A stretch of 64,000 nt of DNA from Thunnus maccoyii. Lineage: Eukaryota > Chordata > Actinopteri > Scombriformes > Scombridae. Positions 13,188-26,700 of the stretch are shown here, piece by piece. The notes under the pieces are model-generated. The model searched no databases, was not told the origin of the DNA, and saw nothing but the letters and a program-made list of their open reading frames with translations. The position numbers were made by a program, and so were the translations under genes. How positions within the stretch are numbered: the stretch's first letter is position 1; each line of letters starts with the position of its first letter. Location of the stretch: assembly GCF_910596095.1 (NCBI RefSeq), contig NC_056536.1, positions 15,270,791 through 15,334,790 on the forward strand. Reading direction: 5' to 3'.

Positions 13188-13985
13188 AGTTTTCAACCAC
13201 ATACTGTCGAGGCCCAAGAGTGTTTGTCTCTTAAATTCAACCAATTGCTTCATCAGCTGATTTCACTGGTTTGCACCAGAAAGTGGAAACCAGCCAGTGA
13301 AACAGCTGCTGTAATGTGGCAGTTGGTTGGATTGAAAACTCGCCACTCTTTGGTCTCACTGGCACATAGCTGGGAACCATTGATGTTGTGTTTGTGTTTT
13401 ATGACATGTAAAGGGGGAAAAGGGGTTTGGGAACCAGACTATGTTGGTTAACTACATATTTAAGGCACCATAATGACAAAAAAAAGACAATCCACAAAGT
13501 GCTGTACAAATGTGATAGAAGAAAGTCAGACTGCCAACATATTGTCAGATGCCATATCACAGACCTGTACTAGGATTTTTAAATGTGCTGATGTGGTCCT
13601 TATTCAGCACTCAGCTGGATGTGGACACACTGTGCCACACCTTACTTTTCCATGCTTGCAGCTTCCATTTTATTTGTATTCCTTGTTGTAGATTTGTTTG
13701 TAAGTATATATTAAAGTTTATTTCAAAGTATCTATTGTGTATTGTGCATTGCGTGGGAAACTATTATGAAACTGTTGTGAAACATCAAGCTGCAGGAAAT
13801 TAACAAAGTAGTCATTGCTGCTTAAGGCATCCAATAAAATGCTGTAAACTGTATATACATAAACATTAGGTGGAGTTAATACAGTATAAGGTGATTGTTA
13901 CCTCATCCATCCCCTGTAAATCAACTCTGTATATGTATTTTGTTAAGCTACTACTTAAGTCTGTTACAGTATATGTGTATTTATT

Positions 13986-14020
<35 letters not shown>
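13986..14020. repeat. (TA)n(CA)n microsatellite
   Basis: An AT dinucleotide run passes into about ten CA units that end exactly where the Tc1 terminal repeat begins at 14020. Confidence 0.85.
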
Positions 14021-14021
<1 letters not shown>

Positions 14022-14765
14022 GTGGGGTCCAAAAGTTTGAGACCACATTGAAAATCTCTAATTTCACGTAAACCTGGAAATAATCATAGTTTGAGGATTC
14101 AGAAATGTTTAAAAACACAGTTATAATATGTAACATGAAGGACTATTTAAGATTCTGCACTATTTCTAGGTTAGCAATCAGGTCAGGTTTCCTTGTGTTG
14201 TATCTCTTCCATTGAAGCGTTCAGATGACACTCAGGCGGATTTGATCGACTCATCAGAGGATTTAAGTCACTCAACTTGCAGCCAGTGTTCACCTGTTAT
14301 AAATATAGCTGTGACTCCAGTTTGCAGCAGATCATCACTTACTAAGTAGCATTGTAGTAGTGGGAAACATGGCATCAAAACTAAGTGAAGTCAAATTGTT
14401 ATTCTAAACAAAGTCGGGCTTTCTCAGCATCAAATCATGGGTAGACTAAAGGTTTCAAAGTGGGCATGCATGGAAGTCTAAAACACTTTGCAGAAACTGG
14501 ATCAGTTGCATCCAAAGCACGATCAGGCAGACCAAAAGTGATCACACCATCAGAAGATCAATACATCGAGCTTAGTTCCCTGACAGATAGAAAAGCAACT
14601 TAATCACAGATGCATAATTTGCTAGATCAAGAACACAAGACTCCAATCAGCAGAAGAGGGCTGTGTTGTAGAGTCTCAGAGGACGAGCAGCAGTTTCTAA
14701 ACCACTTCTCAGGAGGGGAAACGAGGCCAAACGCTTGGGGTGGTCTAACATCTGGGACACAGTCT

Positions 14766-15834
14766 ACCTCTACCTGAGCAGCGCGCGTGCGTCGCTAAAC
14801 TGCTGCGGCTCGCGCGTGCGCGGTGTCCACGCAGACATGCTGCTACAACCCTGTCTTTCTACGTAGAGTCTGACTTTAATAATGGCCATCAATAATAGGA
14901 TGTTTCATAACATTTTGTTATAAATTTTATTTATATTTAGACAGTAAAAGGTTAAGAAGCGTGTGCTCAATTGTGAAAAATAATAATATGTAGGGTGAAA
15001 GTGGATTTCTTTTCTGATGGGCATGATGGGATCTGGTTGGGGCTACTTCTGTGTCAGCCACATATACTCCTCACACAAGACGGGTTTTTTTTTTATTGAT
15101 TATATTGATTATTCTGGCAGTTAAACCTCCGCGGTCACCGCGGACACTTTCCAAGTGAAGGAAATCCCTCCAGACGACAGCAAACGAGCCAAACACACTC
15201 CGACAAACAAACCTCCAAACTATAGGCTAACTGTCAGGAGGGAAACTGACAACAAATAAGGGGCATAACAACACCAAATCTCCGTCTGGAAGCAGGTAAA
15301 ACAACAAACAGGAGTCCAGGTTTGAACTAATATCACAGAAATCGAGCAGGAAATAAGCTCAATGTGTCACCGACTCTCCGCGCTGGAGTTCCCCGCCAGA
15401 GGGGATCCCTGCCCCGGCGTGCACCGCGCAGGCTGACCCGCAGTTGTGACTATATTTTTTTCATGTTTATGACATACTCTACAGATATAGTCAGCAGAAA
15501 TTTTAACGAAAGGATAATGTCACTGTGATTATTTGTAGCATGCATCTGCAGGAAAATTTTCTCAATACAATCACGTTTTTTTTTTTTTTTTTTTTAATAA
15601 TTTCTGTCACTCCTGCTTTTTGTAGTGCAGTAGTCACTGAAACTATTGTGGAAAAGGTGTAACGTTGCTGGTATTTTGTCAATATGAATATCAACAGATC
15701 ATTTTCACTGTCTATTTTTGCTGAGAACCGCGCGCGTGACGCGGAAAAAACTAGACAAGACCCCAAATCTCTAGATGATGCGCGCACAGACCGCATGAGA
15801 CGCACGTGCGGGTTAGAAGGATACATACCGCAGG
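14766..15834. mobile_element. GC-edged insert inside the Tc1 copy, family unknown
   Basis: Tc1 similarity stops near 14765 and resumes near 15835. The insert has CpG-rich borders (14780-14835 and 15725-15830), a perfect palindrome CCGCGGTCACCGCGG at about 15129-15143, and an internal imperfect inverted pair (GTGCGCGGTGTCCACGC near 14817 against GCGTGCACCGCGC near 15418). It carries repeat copy 2 at its right side. It is probably a non-autonomous transposon or two, but no target duplication could be read because Tc1 sequence is also missing at the junction. Confidence 0.5.
15491..15634 (+). repeat. Unnamed repeat, copy 2 (about 145 bp)
   Basis: Second copy of the 13044-13187 repeat, same orientation, near-identical apart from a pure T run of about 20 in place of an interrupted one. 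It lies within the insert in the Tc1 element. Confidence 0.7.
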
Positions 15835-16216
15835 AGGTTAATGACCCCAAATACACCTCAAACCATTGCAAGAACTACTTTAAGACCAAAGAAGACCAAG
15901 GAGTCCTGACTGCCATGGGCTTTCCTCCACAGTCACCTGACCTCAACCCCAGTGAACATTTATGGGGACACTTGCACAAGACATCACAAGAAGCTCTTTG
16001 GAACATTGTCAAGTCATGCTGGGATAACAGGGCTCATCAGGTTTTGCACAAACTTGTGGAGTCCATGCCAGCTCAAGTGCATGCTGCCATTAAAGCAAAA
16101 GGGGGACAAACCAAATACTAAGGTATTATTTGTAATGAAAAAAAAACAAAACTCTAGAAACATGCAAAATAGAAGAATCTTAACTAGTGGTCTCAGATTT
16201 TTGGACCCCACTTGTA

Positions 16217-18138
16217 TATAAATTTATATAATGACAAGTAAGAAAGATTTCCAGCTGGACACAAACCAGGGATGTTGTGATTCATGGTCCCTTGTTGCTA
16301 TTCTGAGATGCAAATATTTCATTCCAGTGATTTTAAAGTCATGTCTATGAAAACGAACATGCTCACAGTTCAGAAATAAGTTAGAATTGTCTAAATATTT
16401 AACAATATTCTTACAAGGGCTGAATATGAAACAACAGTTTAACACTGAAATATAATATCAAGTGTGTCTTGTGCACTAGAAGTAATTTAATGTATTTAAT
16501 ATATAATATAATGTATTTAAAATTGTTCTGCCTTAATAGACCTTTTCACAGCAGATGTTTTGACTTGTCATAGTAGGGAAAGCAAAGGTGTTACTAATAA
16601 CATTAATGCCGTCTCTGTTCTATTCAAGGGTCCTAGTGAGTCATGACAGTGTGACAGTGAGCCAGCATGCACGATGGCATTCAGCTGTCGTTATTTATTA
16701 TCATGTACACCTGTGATTTTCTTACTGTGACATATCAAAATGACTTTCATGAAAAAGGTTCATGGGTGTGTCAAAACTAAGAGCAGAGTGAATGAAATGT
16801 AAATAAATCACAACATGTACTTGCATGCAGAGTCCTGAGAAGAAGTCTAATCAAGAAAAATAAATGAAAACACCTGTGTGTGACTCTAACGTTCAGTACA
16901 TGATGTTTTGTTTCAGCCTGATCAAAGGTCTAATGAGGCAAGATACCTGAAAACACTGGTGTGAATGTGCAGGGCCTTTAACTTCTGAATGGTAAACAGG
17001 AATCTACCAGCAGTGGTAGGTTTCACTGCACACAGAAACTGAGACAAAACATTAGGATAGGTAGCGAATTTGCACATAAACACCCAGACAGGCTACATAC
17101 ACAGTATTTACCATGTAAAAGTCTTCAGCCACTCTGAAACTTTGCATTTCATGCCAGTTATCTGAGCAGAATGAGACTATTTAACAAAACCAAGCAAGCA
17201 GATTTTATCCACATCACACTAGATTATATGGAACATTAGTTCTAGGAAACTGAATCCTTTGACCCCGAACTTCCTGTCCATAAATAGTACTGAATCCTCT
17301 TTTAAATGTTGTTTCCAGAAGGCGACTCCTTCCCTTTGGACATTTTCAGACTGCTGGGAAATGTCCTGTTCCCTATAACATCTCCTGGGAAGTAAAATAT
17401 GGAAGTGAGTGATGTGACACACACAGTATAGTAACTGTAGTAATATAGTCCATGTTTAGACCTGTTTAGTCTTCTGAAATGTGTAAATTACTTATGTTTC
17501 CTTGCAAAATGTTTCCTTCTTACTTGCAGAATCTATTTTATTTGTAGTGGAATTTTTGTGCATATATTCAATTTATTTTTAACCATTTATCATGTCTATT
17601 GCATGAAGGAAGGAAATGTAGGGTGGAAAATGTTACCAAACTACAGCTGACAGTTTTAGGTCAATAATAATTAATCAGGGATATTATGGCACATGCTGAA
17701 TTGTAAGGAAAGAACTTGGTCTCACGAATGAAGAATTTAAGATGATCTCATTTGTGTATTCAAAGATGCAAAAATTTAATTTCAGTGAATGATGCTACTT
17801 AAAAAGTAGATTTTGGTGCAAGCTGAATGTTAAACAAGCAGGTTTGCACTGAAATACTATAAAACGTAAGGTAAACAAGTTACTGATATGTGCACTTGAA
17901 ATAAAGTTCATTAAATGCATGTAGGCCAAGGACTGAGGGAAACCAATATTGAAGCGAGGGAGTGTTGGGAGTGGCAGCAGGGAGGGAGGGAGGGAGGATT
18001 TGAGCCTCTCTCACTGTTGCATCAGCCTCCAATTACTTTAACACTGTCACTGATACAGACACTGGGACACTTTAATCCCTGTGATGGTTTAGCTTTTTAC
18101 ATAAGGCACAGGATTAAGTTCAGCAAAGTTTATGTGCA

Positions 18139-18193
<55 letters not shown>

Positions 18194-19689
18194 TGTACTG
18201 GAGCTGATTCAAAGAAACCCCGAGAGATGTTTGAAAGAACCAAACAACCCTAATGGGAACCAAACTGCACCTGCAACTTACTGACATCAATACTGTTACA
18301 GTTAAAAACAAGACAACACATGGAAGCTAAAAGAAGTGAGAAGATACAGCTGATGTAGAGAATAAATCATATGATTTCTGTATTTCACTTCTCCCTAGAC
18401 CACAGGCTAAGCTGGGAGGAACTGTCGCGTCTCAGTACATGACGCTGCTTGTTTCACATTCAGTCACTTGGTGTCAGCATTTCCAACCTCTATATAACCA
18501 CAAAGACCGGTCATGACAAACTGGTCATGACAATAGTAAAATATTGTAAATAACAGTGTTTTACTTGAAACACCTCAGAGGTCTGTTCATTTAAAAAAAG
18601 ATAAATTAGACAACTCATGTTGACGAGACTGATACAAAGGAGACACAAACCTTATTATACAATATTTGACATTTAGAAACTTTGAATTAGTGCATACTGT
18701 ACATGTCAGTATATATGTCAAATATAAGGATATTTCAATATAAAGGACTTGTGTGATTAGATATAAAACATGCAGACAATGCTCAGTTTATCTATTAAAC
18801 TGTTGGTGAATTGGATAAAAAAAAGCTTCAAATCCACAGGGACAGCTTATACCCACATCTGTGTCAAAGATCAAAATAAGGTGAGACCTGTTTACATGTC
18901 ATTCACTGAAAAAAATTACACTGACAATACAAAATGACAACAATATTGTTATGATTCCCAAAAGGGCAAAAAGCAAGTGCAGCTGAGGAGACTGAGACTC
19001 AACAGCACAGATGTTATTGCACAATGTACACAAAAACAAGGTGTTATCAAGTTGCTGGAATAACCTTTTAGATTTCCATAGGTTTACAGCTTAGATAATA
19101 TGTTCAGGGTGGCAGCTGGAGTTACGTTCCAACATTTATTGCACACCGCTGATTGGTGGATGGCACATACCATAACATCACATGCTCATTATGGCCACAC
19201 TGAACGGGCACGGTGTCATATTTCAGCTCCAATTAAAATCAAGGTCTTTAGATGTTGCTGATGAGGAAGATGAAGTTGTTTTTCTTGACGTTTTATCTCT
19301 CTATTTCCATTTCTTATCAGAGTAGGACCAGACTAATTACAGGTAAACATATAATTTGATGGAAAGTTTGCAGAAACTTCCATAGCAGGAAGAGATCATA
19401 AAGATTAGGTAACTGGGTTGAGATATGCATACAGATCAAAATGTGTCATGGTGACATGTGAGGGTCTCTGCAGAACATTTTATGTTCTGAACATTTTCAG
19501 ACAGTGTGTGAGCACAGTTTGCACTTACACTCCTCTCATACCAGACCTTGACTGTGAAACCTGAAAAAGCCAGAAAATGGGTCATTTAACAGTAAACATT
19601 TTGATTCAGCATACTCTGAAAGTTTGATAGAAAGCAAGAACACATTATTTCAATTAGAACTCCCGTCCACCCTTGATACAATATATAAC
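16217..19689. other. Intergenic, no gene recognised
   Basis: AT-rich sequence without supported exons. It includes a GGGA run at about 17980-17998 and the CA microsatellite listed separately. Open frames here are short and several are created by the CA repeat. Confidence 0.5.
18143..18192. repeat. (CA)n microsatellite
   Basis: About 25 uninterrupted CA units. It opens long artificial reading frames on both strands (poly-His/Thr and poly-Cys/Val) that are not genes. Confidence 0.95.
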
Positions 19690-19694
19690 TCAGT

Positions 19695-19875
19695 ATGACT
19701 ACATATAAAATATGCAACTGGTTACTGCGCATGCTACATAACAGCAACAGCACGGGTTTGACTCCAGCCAGGGACATTTGTTCCATGTCATGCCCATCTC
19801 TCTCTGCATGTTTCCATGTCTGCCACTTCACTGCTGACTGTCCAATAAAGGCAATGATTAAAAAAAAAAAAAAAG
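19695..19875 (+). mobile_element. tRNA-like SINE, copy 1
   Basis: The sequence contains a box-B-like GGGTTTGACTCC, then the family body (TTGTTCCATGTCATGCCC, ATCTCTCTCTGCATG), then CCAATAAAGGCAATGATT and a poly-A tail. The same body and AATAAAGGCA tail recur at 63.8 kb and, more diverged, at 58.1 kb. SINEs of this kind are RNA polymerase III derived and moved by LINE enzymes. Box A is too eroded to name the parent tRNA. Confidence 0.7.
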
Positions 19876-20439
19876 CAACTTTATACTTCTACCTCAGAGG
19901 AAAACATTGCACCACATTTACCTGCCAGATAAATATTACTGGTTATGTTGCAGATTCAGATTTTACTCACAAGATATAACAAATAAAATATGATGCATTA
20001 TAATTGATTAAACTATCCAGAATTATAAGTGAATTAAAAGCTCAACATTCAACACAAGTTAAGTAAATTTAAGTACATTGTGCAAATAATGCCTCTCTTT
20101 CACTCTTGAATCCAGGACTTTACCGTATATTTTCTGGGTGGTAGTTTTACTTAAGAAAAAGGTTTTGAGTACTTCTTTTACCAACATTCCCATTTAGAGA
20201 AACTGTGAAAATAAAGCAAGACAGTTTGCCTGGGGCCCACAAATCACTAAATCCACTCCTGTGCAAGAATATTATAGGAATCATATTTTCACTGCATTTT
20301 CAGAAGTCTGTTGGTTCTGTAAATTATACAGAAGTAAAATTTATTTTAAATAATGAAACAAATGAAGGTCAGGAAGGAAAGTTCAAAGTGTTCAAAGTGT
20401 TGTCCTGCTGTTGTTTTTGGAGCTTTGTTGCAGGCAAAT

Positions 20440-20701
20440 GATTATGTAACCTCGTAGAAAGGCCAAAAGGCACGAGGTGCTGAGCACGTGTGCCTACGTC
20501 ATGGACAACACCCCCGTCCGGCCCTCTGACGTAAATGTGAGCAGCTCTTCAGGTCCGCCCGCCGCTCGGCCCTGCTGACAGCTCCGACAAGCCGGTGCAC
20601 AGACACATAAACCGTCTCTCTGTCCCTTCTCTTTGATTCAAACCCGATTTTATCAGGCACACATAAGAAGAGTATGGTGGCTGTTTGAAAAAGGAACAAA
20701 G
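20440..20701 (+). promoter_or_regulatory. slc25a33: slc25a33 proximal promoter
   Basis: CpG-rich sequence directly upstream of the start codon holds two cAMP-response-like sites in opposite orientation, TACGTCAT (20495-20502) and TGACGTAA (20527-20534), and an E-box GCACGTGTGC just before them. This fits a growth- or CREB/ATF-responsive mitochondrial gene; the regulation itself is inferred. No TATA box is evident. Confidence 0.5.
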
Positions 20702-23700
20702 ATGGCACAGAAAGATACGCTGCTACATCTCTTCGCTGGAGGGTAAGACATTAAAGCTGCTGCTTCCAACCGGAGTAACTTATTAATAACTCTCAAACTG
20801 TTAACGTTACATGAAGATTTTACTTGAGCTTAGGTACATGTTCTTTGCAGCATAAGCCTGTAAATAACATTTAGTCGCTAATCCAACGCATTTAAGCAGG
20901 ACAGAGCCGCTAGCCAACTTGCTAACGGATCCATAAACGCAAGCTAACTTAGCTCGTATTAGCACGACTATTTCCAATATAACGTTTCGCTGCTTTCTTC
21001 ACTAAGTTAGCTTACTCATTTATTATGTTGAATAGCTAGCTGAAAATAATAACTAGCGTCAGTTTTAACTGTATAGTTCTCAGACTAATACTCAAGCTAA
21101 CGTTGTCGTGGACAATGAACAACCACCGGCAACATCTTTCGTATCTGTGCGGAAGTTTGCTAATTTGTGTTAGCCAGCTAACGATAGTCACGGTTAGTAA
21201 TTTGTCCCTGGAAGGTTGTATTCTTATTGCGGCTGACAACGTGATGTTTTAGACGATACACTGTGTTAAATCTGAAGCTGTAAATTGTATCTCAAAACAA
21301 TAAGTTAGTGGTCGGACGTGTCGCAGTCCCGAGAGTCGTTAAGTTAGCCTTTTGCTATAATTATGATGTCCTTTAGTTACTGTTGCGTAACGGAAGCTGT
21401 AGTTTGCCAACAACCATAGCTCCATGCTAACCACTGATCAGCATGGAGGAATGTTTTTGGTAAAAATAAGCAGGGTTGTGATATAATAGAGAGCTGGAGT
21501 GCACTCACCTGATGTTAAGGTCACATTTTAACAACATTGGCTTAGTAAAAAATGACGCCATTTTACCCTTGAAACGTTCTGACGACCATTTAGGTAACTA
21601 AGACATTTTTAGCTCCTCATGTGCGACCACGATTTTAAAATGTAGTGTCGAAGGATAATGTGAGGGTGGTGATGTTGGCCACTTTGTTTTAAGTAAATGT
21701 AGCAGGGTTAATTATAACATTACAAGCCAGCTGAGCTTGTATGACACACTGACAGAACATGTTTAACAACCAATTCTCAATGAACAATATGTAATTTAAC
21801 AGACATTCTTCTCATTTTCAGAGCAACAGACCTGCTTGTCATTTTCCATAGATTTCTTATCTTTGGGATCAGTGGTCATGGCTAGAACAACTCATCCACG
21901 CCACATTATCTCAACATGGCTACATGTGTTTGTCACATTAGGTTATGTAATATGGAAAATTTAATCCAGAGCATAATTTCTTTTTTGCATGATTTCTAAC
22001 AATTGTATAGGGTTGGATAGATGACTAGTGATCAGTGAATGGACAGTTAGGTCAGGTGTTACTGCTGCTAAGGTTTTTGACTCTGTCCTCCAGACATGAG
22101 ACAGGCTTAGTCTAATCTGTTCCAGACTTTTAAAGCTTGTCCCTGACAAGGTCATAGACATGGGTAATAAACGATGTACCAGTGAGAGTTGTGAAGAACT
22201 AAATGAGGGTATTATTCATGCTGAAATTGCAAAAGTGATGTCTAAAAAGTTTTAACTCAAGCAAACCACTCTTCCCAAGTACAATTAGAGCGTCTGAGAC
22301 AGAAAACCCTGTGCACCACATGTGGTTGGATAACTGAGTATTTCCACTGCAGAGCAAGAGTTTGGTCTTTGACCATAATTGTTCATTGCACTTGGTCAGC
22401 AGCTCTTCAGCTGTGTTATGATGGGGGGAAAAACAATCTTTTGTCAAAGCTGATATGATTAACCTTGCAAATAATTGGACCACATTACTCTAAGCAGGTT
22501 ATTCATTGTATTACAATAATCTGAATGTACACGAATTAAGCAGTGGGGGATTGTCTACTTTGTTTGCAGGATTTGAAACATCTCAAGCTCCGTTACCCTA
22601 ATTTTCATGCCAATGTCAATTTGCAGATGTAGTGGTACGGTGGGAGCCATCATGACCTGCCCCCTGGAGGTGTTGAAGACACGGTTGCAGTCCTCTGGCC
22701 TCACCCTCCGGCCCGTCTTCCAGGTCCAGCTAGGCACCCTGAGCGGCACCGGTGTCATCCGACCGGGGACTGTTACACCTGGGCTGCTGCAGGTCCTGAG
22801 GTAAGGTGTTTGTTTATCTCGTTGTTAGGCAAACAGTGCTGCAGAAATACTGGGTGGGACTGTCCCCTGAGGGGTTTGTATTTTTTTACTTGCAAACATC
22901 AGGACAAAGTGTTCCCTCTTCACAGCCGGTGCACACTACTGTTTATCAAAGCTGCCATATAAGGACGGGCATAATTGTTAGCTGCTGACTTTTTTAGTTA
23001 CATGGTGGCGTCCCTGGGAATACCGTTGTTTAGTTATGTCTGATGTGTTGATGAAATGCATTTTTCAAAATAACTGGTTATGTTTGAAATAGTTGTATGA
23101 AGTAAAATAGTTTAGAAAGCCTGTCATTTGTTTTCTGCCTTCGTAGTCTTAAAACGAAGGCCACTAATCCTGTCCTACATAAAGGGAGGATTAAGTACGC
23201 AGTTTCCTGCTCGTATCTAGTGTCCTTAAACAGCCATTTGGGATGACACAAAACCTGCTTTTCCACCAGGCCTCGAGATAGGTATATAACAAGTTTTTGT
23301 GGTTTCAGTCCTATTTATGAGACAGTTGGTTTGGGCAGAGTAGAAACATCCCCAGAGGGCTGACGAGGAGAGGTTTTAACCAGGGCGCTGCATCTGTGTT
23401 ATATTATAGTCAGAGGACCAAGGTCTGAACTGGTGTCAACTGGAGCTGTAAAAGTGACGATTACAGTTTTATTTCCTTGAGAGAACAAATACTTTCAGTT
23501 CAGGTTTTAGACAGGTTTTTCAGTTTACCTTCACTGATCATTCAAATGAATTTTCAGAGCTGGTAGAGTGTTGTCTTTTGCATTTACAGGCTAATGTTTT
23601 CATTCTCTACATTGTGTTCAAGGAAAAAAACAAAAACAAAACCATTATCAACCTTAAACCCGTCCTCCAACCATTGAAACCTTCAATTACTGATTGGACA

Positions 23701-26700
23701 CTACTTTGACCTGAAAAGAGGTCGTTATTGTGTTTCTAAACTCATCATTGTTTGAGAAGAGGTGTTGGGTATCAGCGAAAGAGCGATTTAATGTGTGAAC
23801 ACTGCTTGAGAGAGGAGGTGTGCATTACAGAAACCAACACAAATTGCAGTTGTACTCTTCCCCCAGAGGGACAGAGCTGACCGTCATGTAGAGAATGAAG
23901 GTCTGAAGGTCACTGCCAACAAACAGTTAAAAAAACTGAGTGGGGATGTGGCCGACGTGACAAGCCGAGCCCTGCAGAGGGGACTGAGTTCAGTATAGTA
24001 ACTGGGAAACCAGCTCAAGTGAACAGGACTGGTGTAACACTTGGAATGATTTCAGGAGTGAGCTTTGATATTCATTTCCCTAAACAGAGCTGATGTTAAT
24101 CCTACACAGGCGTAGAGACAGTTTAATATGAACATTGATGTGTATGATTAACACTCTATCATATATTTTAGGGTGCTTGATGGCTCTTTGCTTTTGTTTC
24201 AGATCAATTCTAGAAAAAGAGGGACCAAGATCACTCTTCCGTGGTCTGGGGCCAAACCTTGTTGGTGTGGCTCCCTCAAGGTACAGTGAAATCTATGTCT
24301 ACATTTCACATTGTTTATGTTAAAATGTATTTCCTCATCACGTTTTCTTTAACGATGTCCTGAAACTATGAGGTCATCTCAGTGTTAATCATACTTGCCT
24401 GTTGGTTTACAAGTTAGTGATGAAACACAATGTGGTGTCCTTGTATTCAAAAACAATAAACAAAGCAGAGGCAAAGAAGCAGAATGGCAATCTCTCAGCA
24501 GTCTGTTGTTTTCGTGTATCGGGAGACCTCAGAGTTTATTATACCGTGGCCACCAACCAAGGAAAACAAAAAGGAAAAGGGCTGTGTTTATATTTTGCAC
24601 TTTAATGGTTAGAAGCATTAACTGGCCATATAAACAGGAAGCTGTTGTCACGGCAACAACTTCCGAGTCCTCCCAGCCACAGAGAGTTTCGTGAGTTAGC
24701 TGTTCTGTTTGTGTAAGGCACAGCATCTGTCTACATGACATTTAAACTTTTCTTAACTCGAGACAAATAAGACCAGGAACAAAAAAACTATGACACAGAG
24801 TTTAATAGGTGTGCTAATGGTTTAAAGATACTGATAATAGCTGAGTAATATTTGCTCTTGTTTAAGTTTTTGAGGGACATGTGACTTCAACACTGACAAA
24901 AGTTCAGTCTTAAATGGTACACTGTGTTAAGTTTCAGTTACACCCTTTGTTCTATTTTTAGTGTCAACAAATGTTCAGTACTTTGCTCATGGTAATATAA
25001 CATGGTAATATAACTGTAAAATGTATAATCCTATCAAATTTGCCAAAAAAACATTAACTGGACTTTGAGTCTCTGTTAAGCTGAAAAGGGCCATTGGTTA
25101 CATATACTCTCCCCATGGTTAATGAATAGCCGCAGCATGATCCTTTGCTCAGTAATTCCAATGGCCAACTTGGACAGGCTCACATTCAGAGCAGCGCTGT
25201 GGGCATCTGTGGTGCCCAGTGCTTATTCAGCCCATTCTGGTGCAGTGACGGTCTGTTCCAGAAGCCGAGCAGAGAGCGCAGGCACTGGAGAACAGACTGC
25301 TCTGGATACATACTCTCTGTGAAAGACCCACACTGGCCCAAATGGAATCATTTACATAATTGCACAGCAGTCATAAAAACCACATTCACATATTGAAAAT
25401 GCATTCATATTTAAGCAGTGTGTGTTAATCTTTACAGCTGCGTGTGTGTAGAGTTCTCACCAGTTTGTTCTCTGTGTTTCAGAGCCATTTACTTTGCTGC
25501 CTACTCGAAATCTAAAGAGATATTCAATGGGCTGTTCGTTCCTAATAGTGGAGTGGTGCACATGTCCTCTGCTGGTGTTGCAGGTGAGCAGTCTGCATGT
25601 TGGCCTTTGTTACATACATGTAATTGACAAAACTACATGAACAGCTGTAAAATATGCAATCCAGTTTTTTTTAGACCTTCTATATTTTTGTCTACTCTGT
25701 GGATAAATAACACAAAGCCAATATGAAACTCTTAGCCTGTGAAATGACCATCATAAGCTTTAAAAAGGTCATATTAATTGCCTGACTACATGAGATTTTG
25801 CAGATGCTAATGCTGTTGCTATGGTCCCCCGCTTTAATTCCCTTCAATGAGTATGAGTGCAACAAACTTACAGCTTTATTATGATGTCGCTCCACAGGAT
25901 AAAACTGAATGTGTTTTGTCTATTGTCCTCAGCTTTCGTCACTAATTCTCTGATGAACCCCATCTGGATGGTCAAGACCAGGATGCAGCTGGAGAGAAAG
26001 TGTGTATACTCTTAATTTAATTTTCCCTGTGTGCATGTAAAGTCTCAGCTCTGGTCTGACTCTTGTGCTCTGTTTTAGTTCTGTGTAAAACAATCTGACT
26101 TATTTTAGGGTCTTTGCAGGTGGGAAGGCAGCGCATATAATGTGACCTTTTAACAGAAATTTTAACAGAGCCTGCCTTCATGGCACTGTCCTTGGGTTAT
26201 GCAGTGTGTGAGACTGAGCTTGTGACTTCGCTCCATAAATACACAGTGCTGACGTAGTGAACTGCGTGCAGAAGAAGAGTCTATATTTACATTACCAAGT
26301 ACGGGGCAGTAGTATCATAAGAGTTCACAGGAACAAGTCTGTTCACCCTGTCTTCAAAAAAACACCTGTCCTGCAGCACAAAATGGTGGCCTCATGATTG
26401 AGGAAGGAAAAGGATCAAATAACATGAAACAAAGTTCAGTTAAGGTTATTCTAGTCGCTCACTCGACCCAACAAGGAAATCTTAGGATGTCCCAAACTTC
26501 CATAAATGGTTAAAAGTTGACTAATCACTTGAAAGATAAATATTATGAATTAATTATTTACTGTCAGACTGTTTTTTGGAGCTATGGTAACTGGTGTGGG
26601 GCATTCATCATTTTGGCATTTTGTAGTTTGTATGACTAATGGATTTTTTTTTTAATAGAGAATCATCAAGTAACATCGTTGTTAGTTGCAGTCCTTCTCA

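Larger units (their letters stand above)
14020..16214 (+). mobile_element. Tc1-like DNA transposon, broken, with an internal replacement
   Basis: The left end CAGTGGGGTCCAAAAGTTTG and the right end, read on the other strand CAAGTGGGGTCCAAAAATCTG, form inverted repeats that agree at about 25 of 28 positions. A TA follows the right end (16215-16216), the target used by Tc1/mariner elements. The left part (about 14350-14765) holds the degenerate N-terminal half of a transposase in several frames with stops. The right part has the C-terminal catalytic segment: ...NDPKYTSNHC, MGFPPQSPDLNPSEHLWG and so on to 16121. The middle, which should hold the first catalytic Asp, is replaced by about 1.07 kb of unrelated GC-edged DNA. 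Not functional. Confidence 0.88.

Noticed and set aside
15684-16121. One 145-codon frame starting MNINRSFSLS
   Set aside because: It joins the unrelated insert to the Tc1 transposase C-terminus by chance; only the last part, from about 15835, is real transposase sequence.
17915-18311. Frames with poly-Thr/His and poly-Cys/Val
   Set aside because: Produced by the CA microsatellite.
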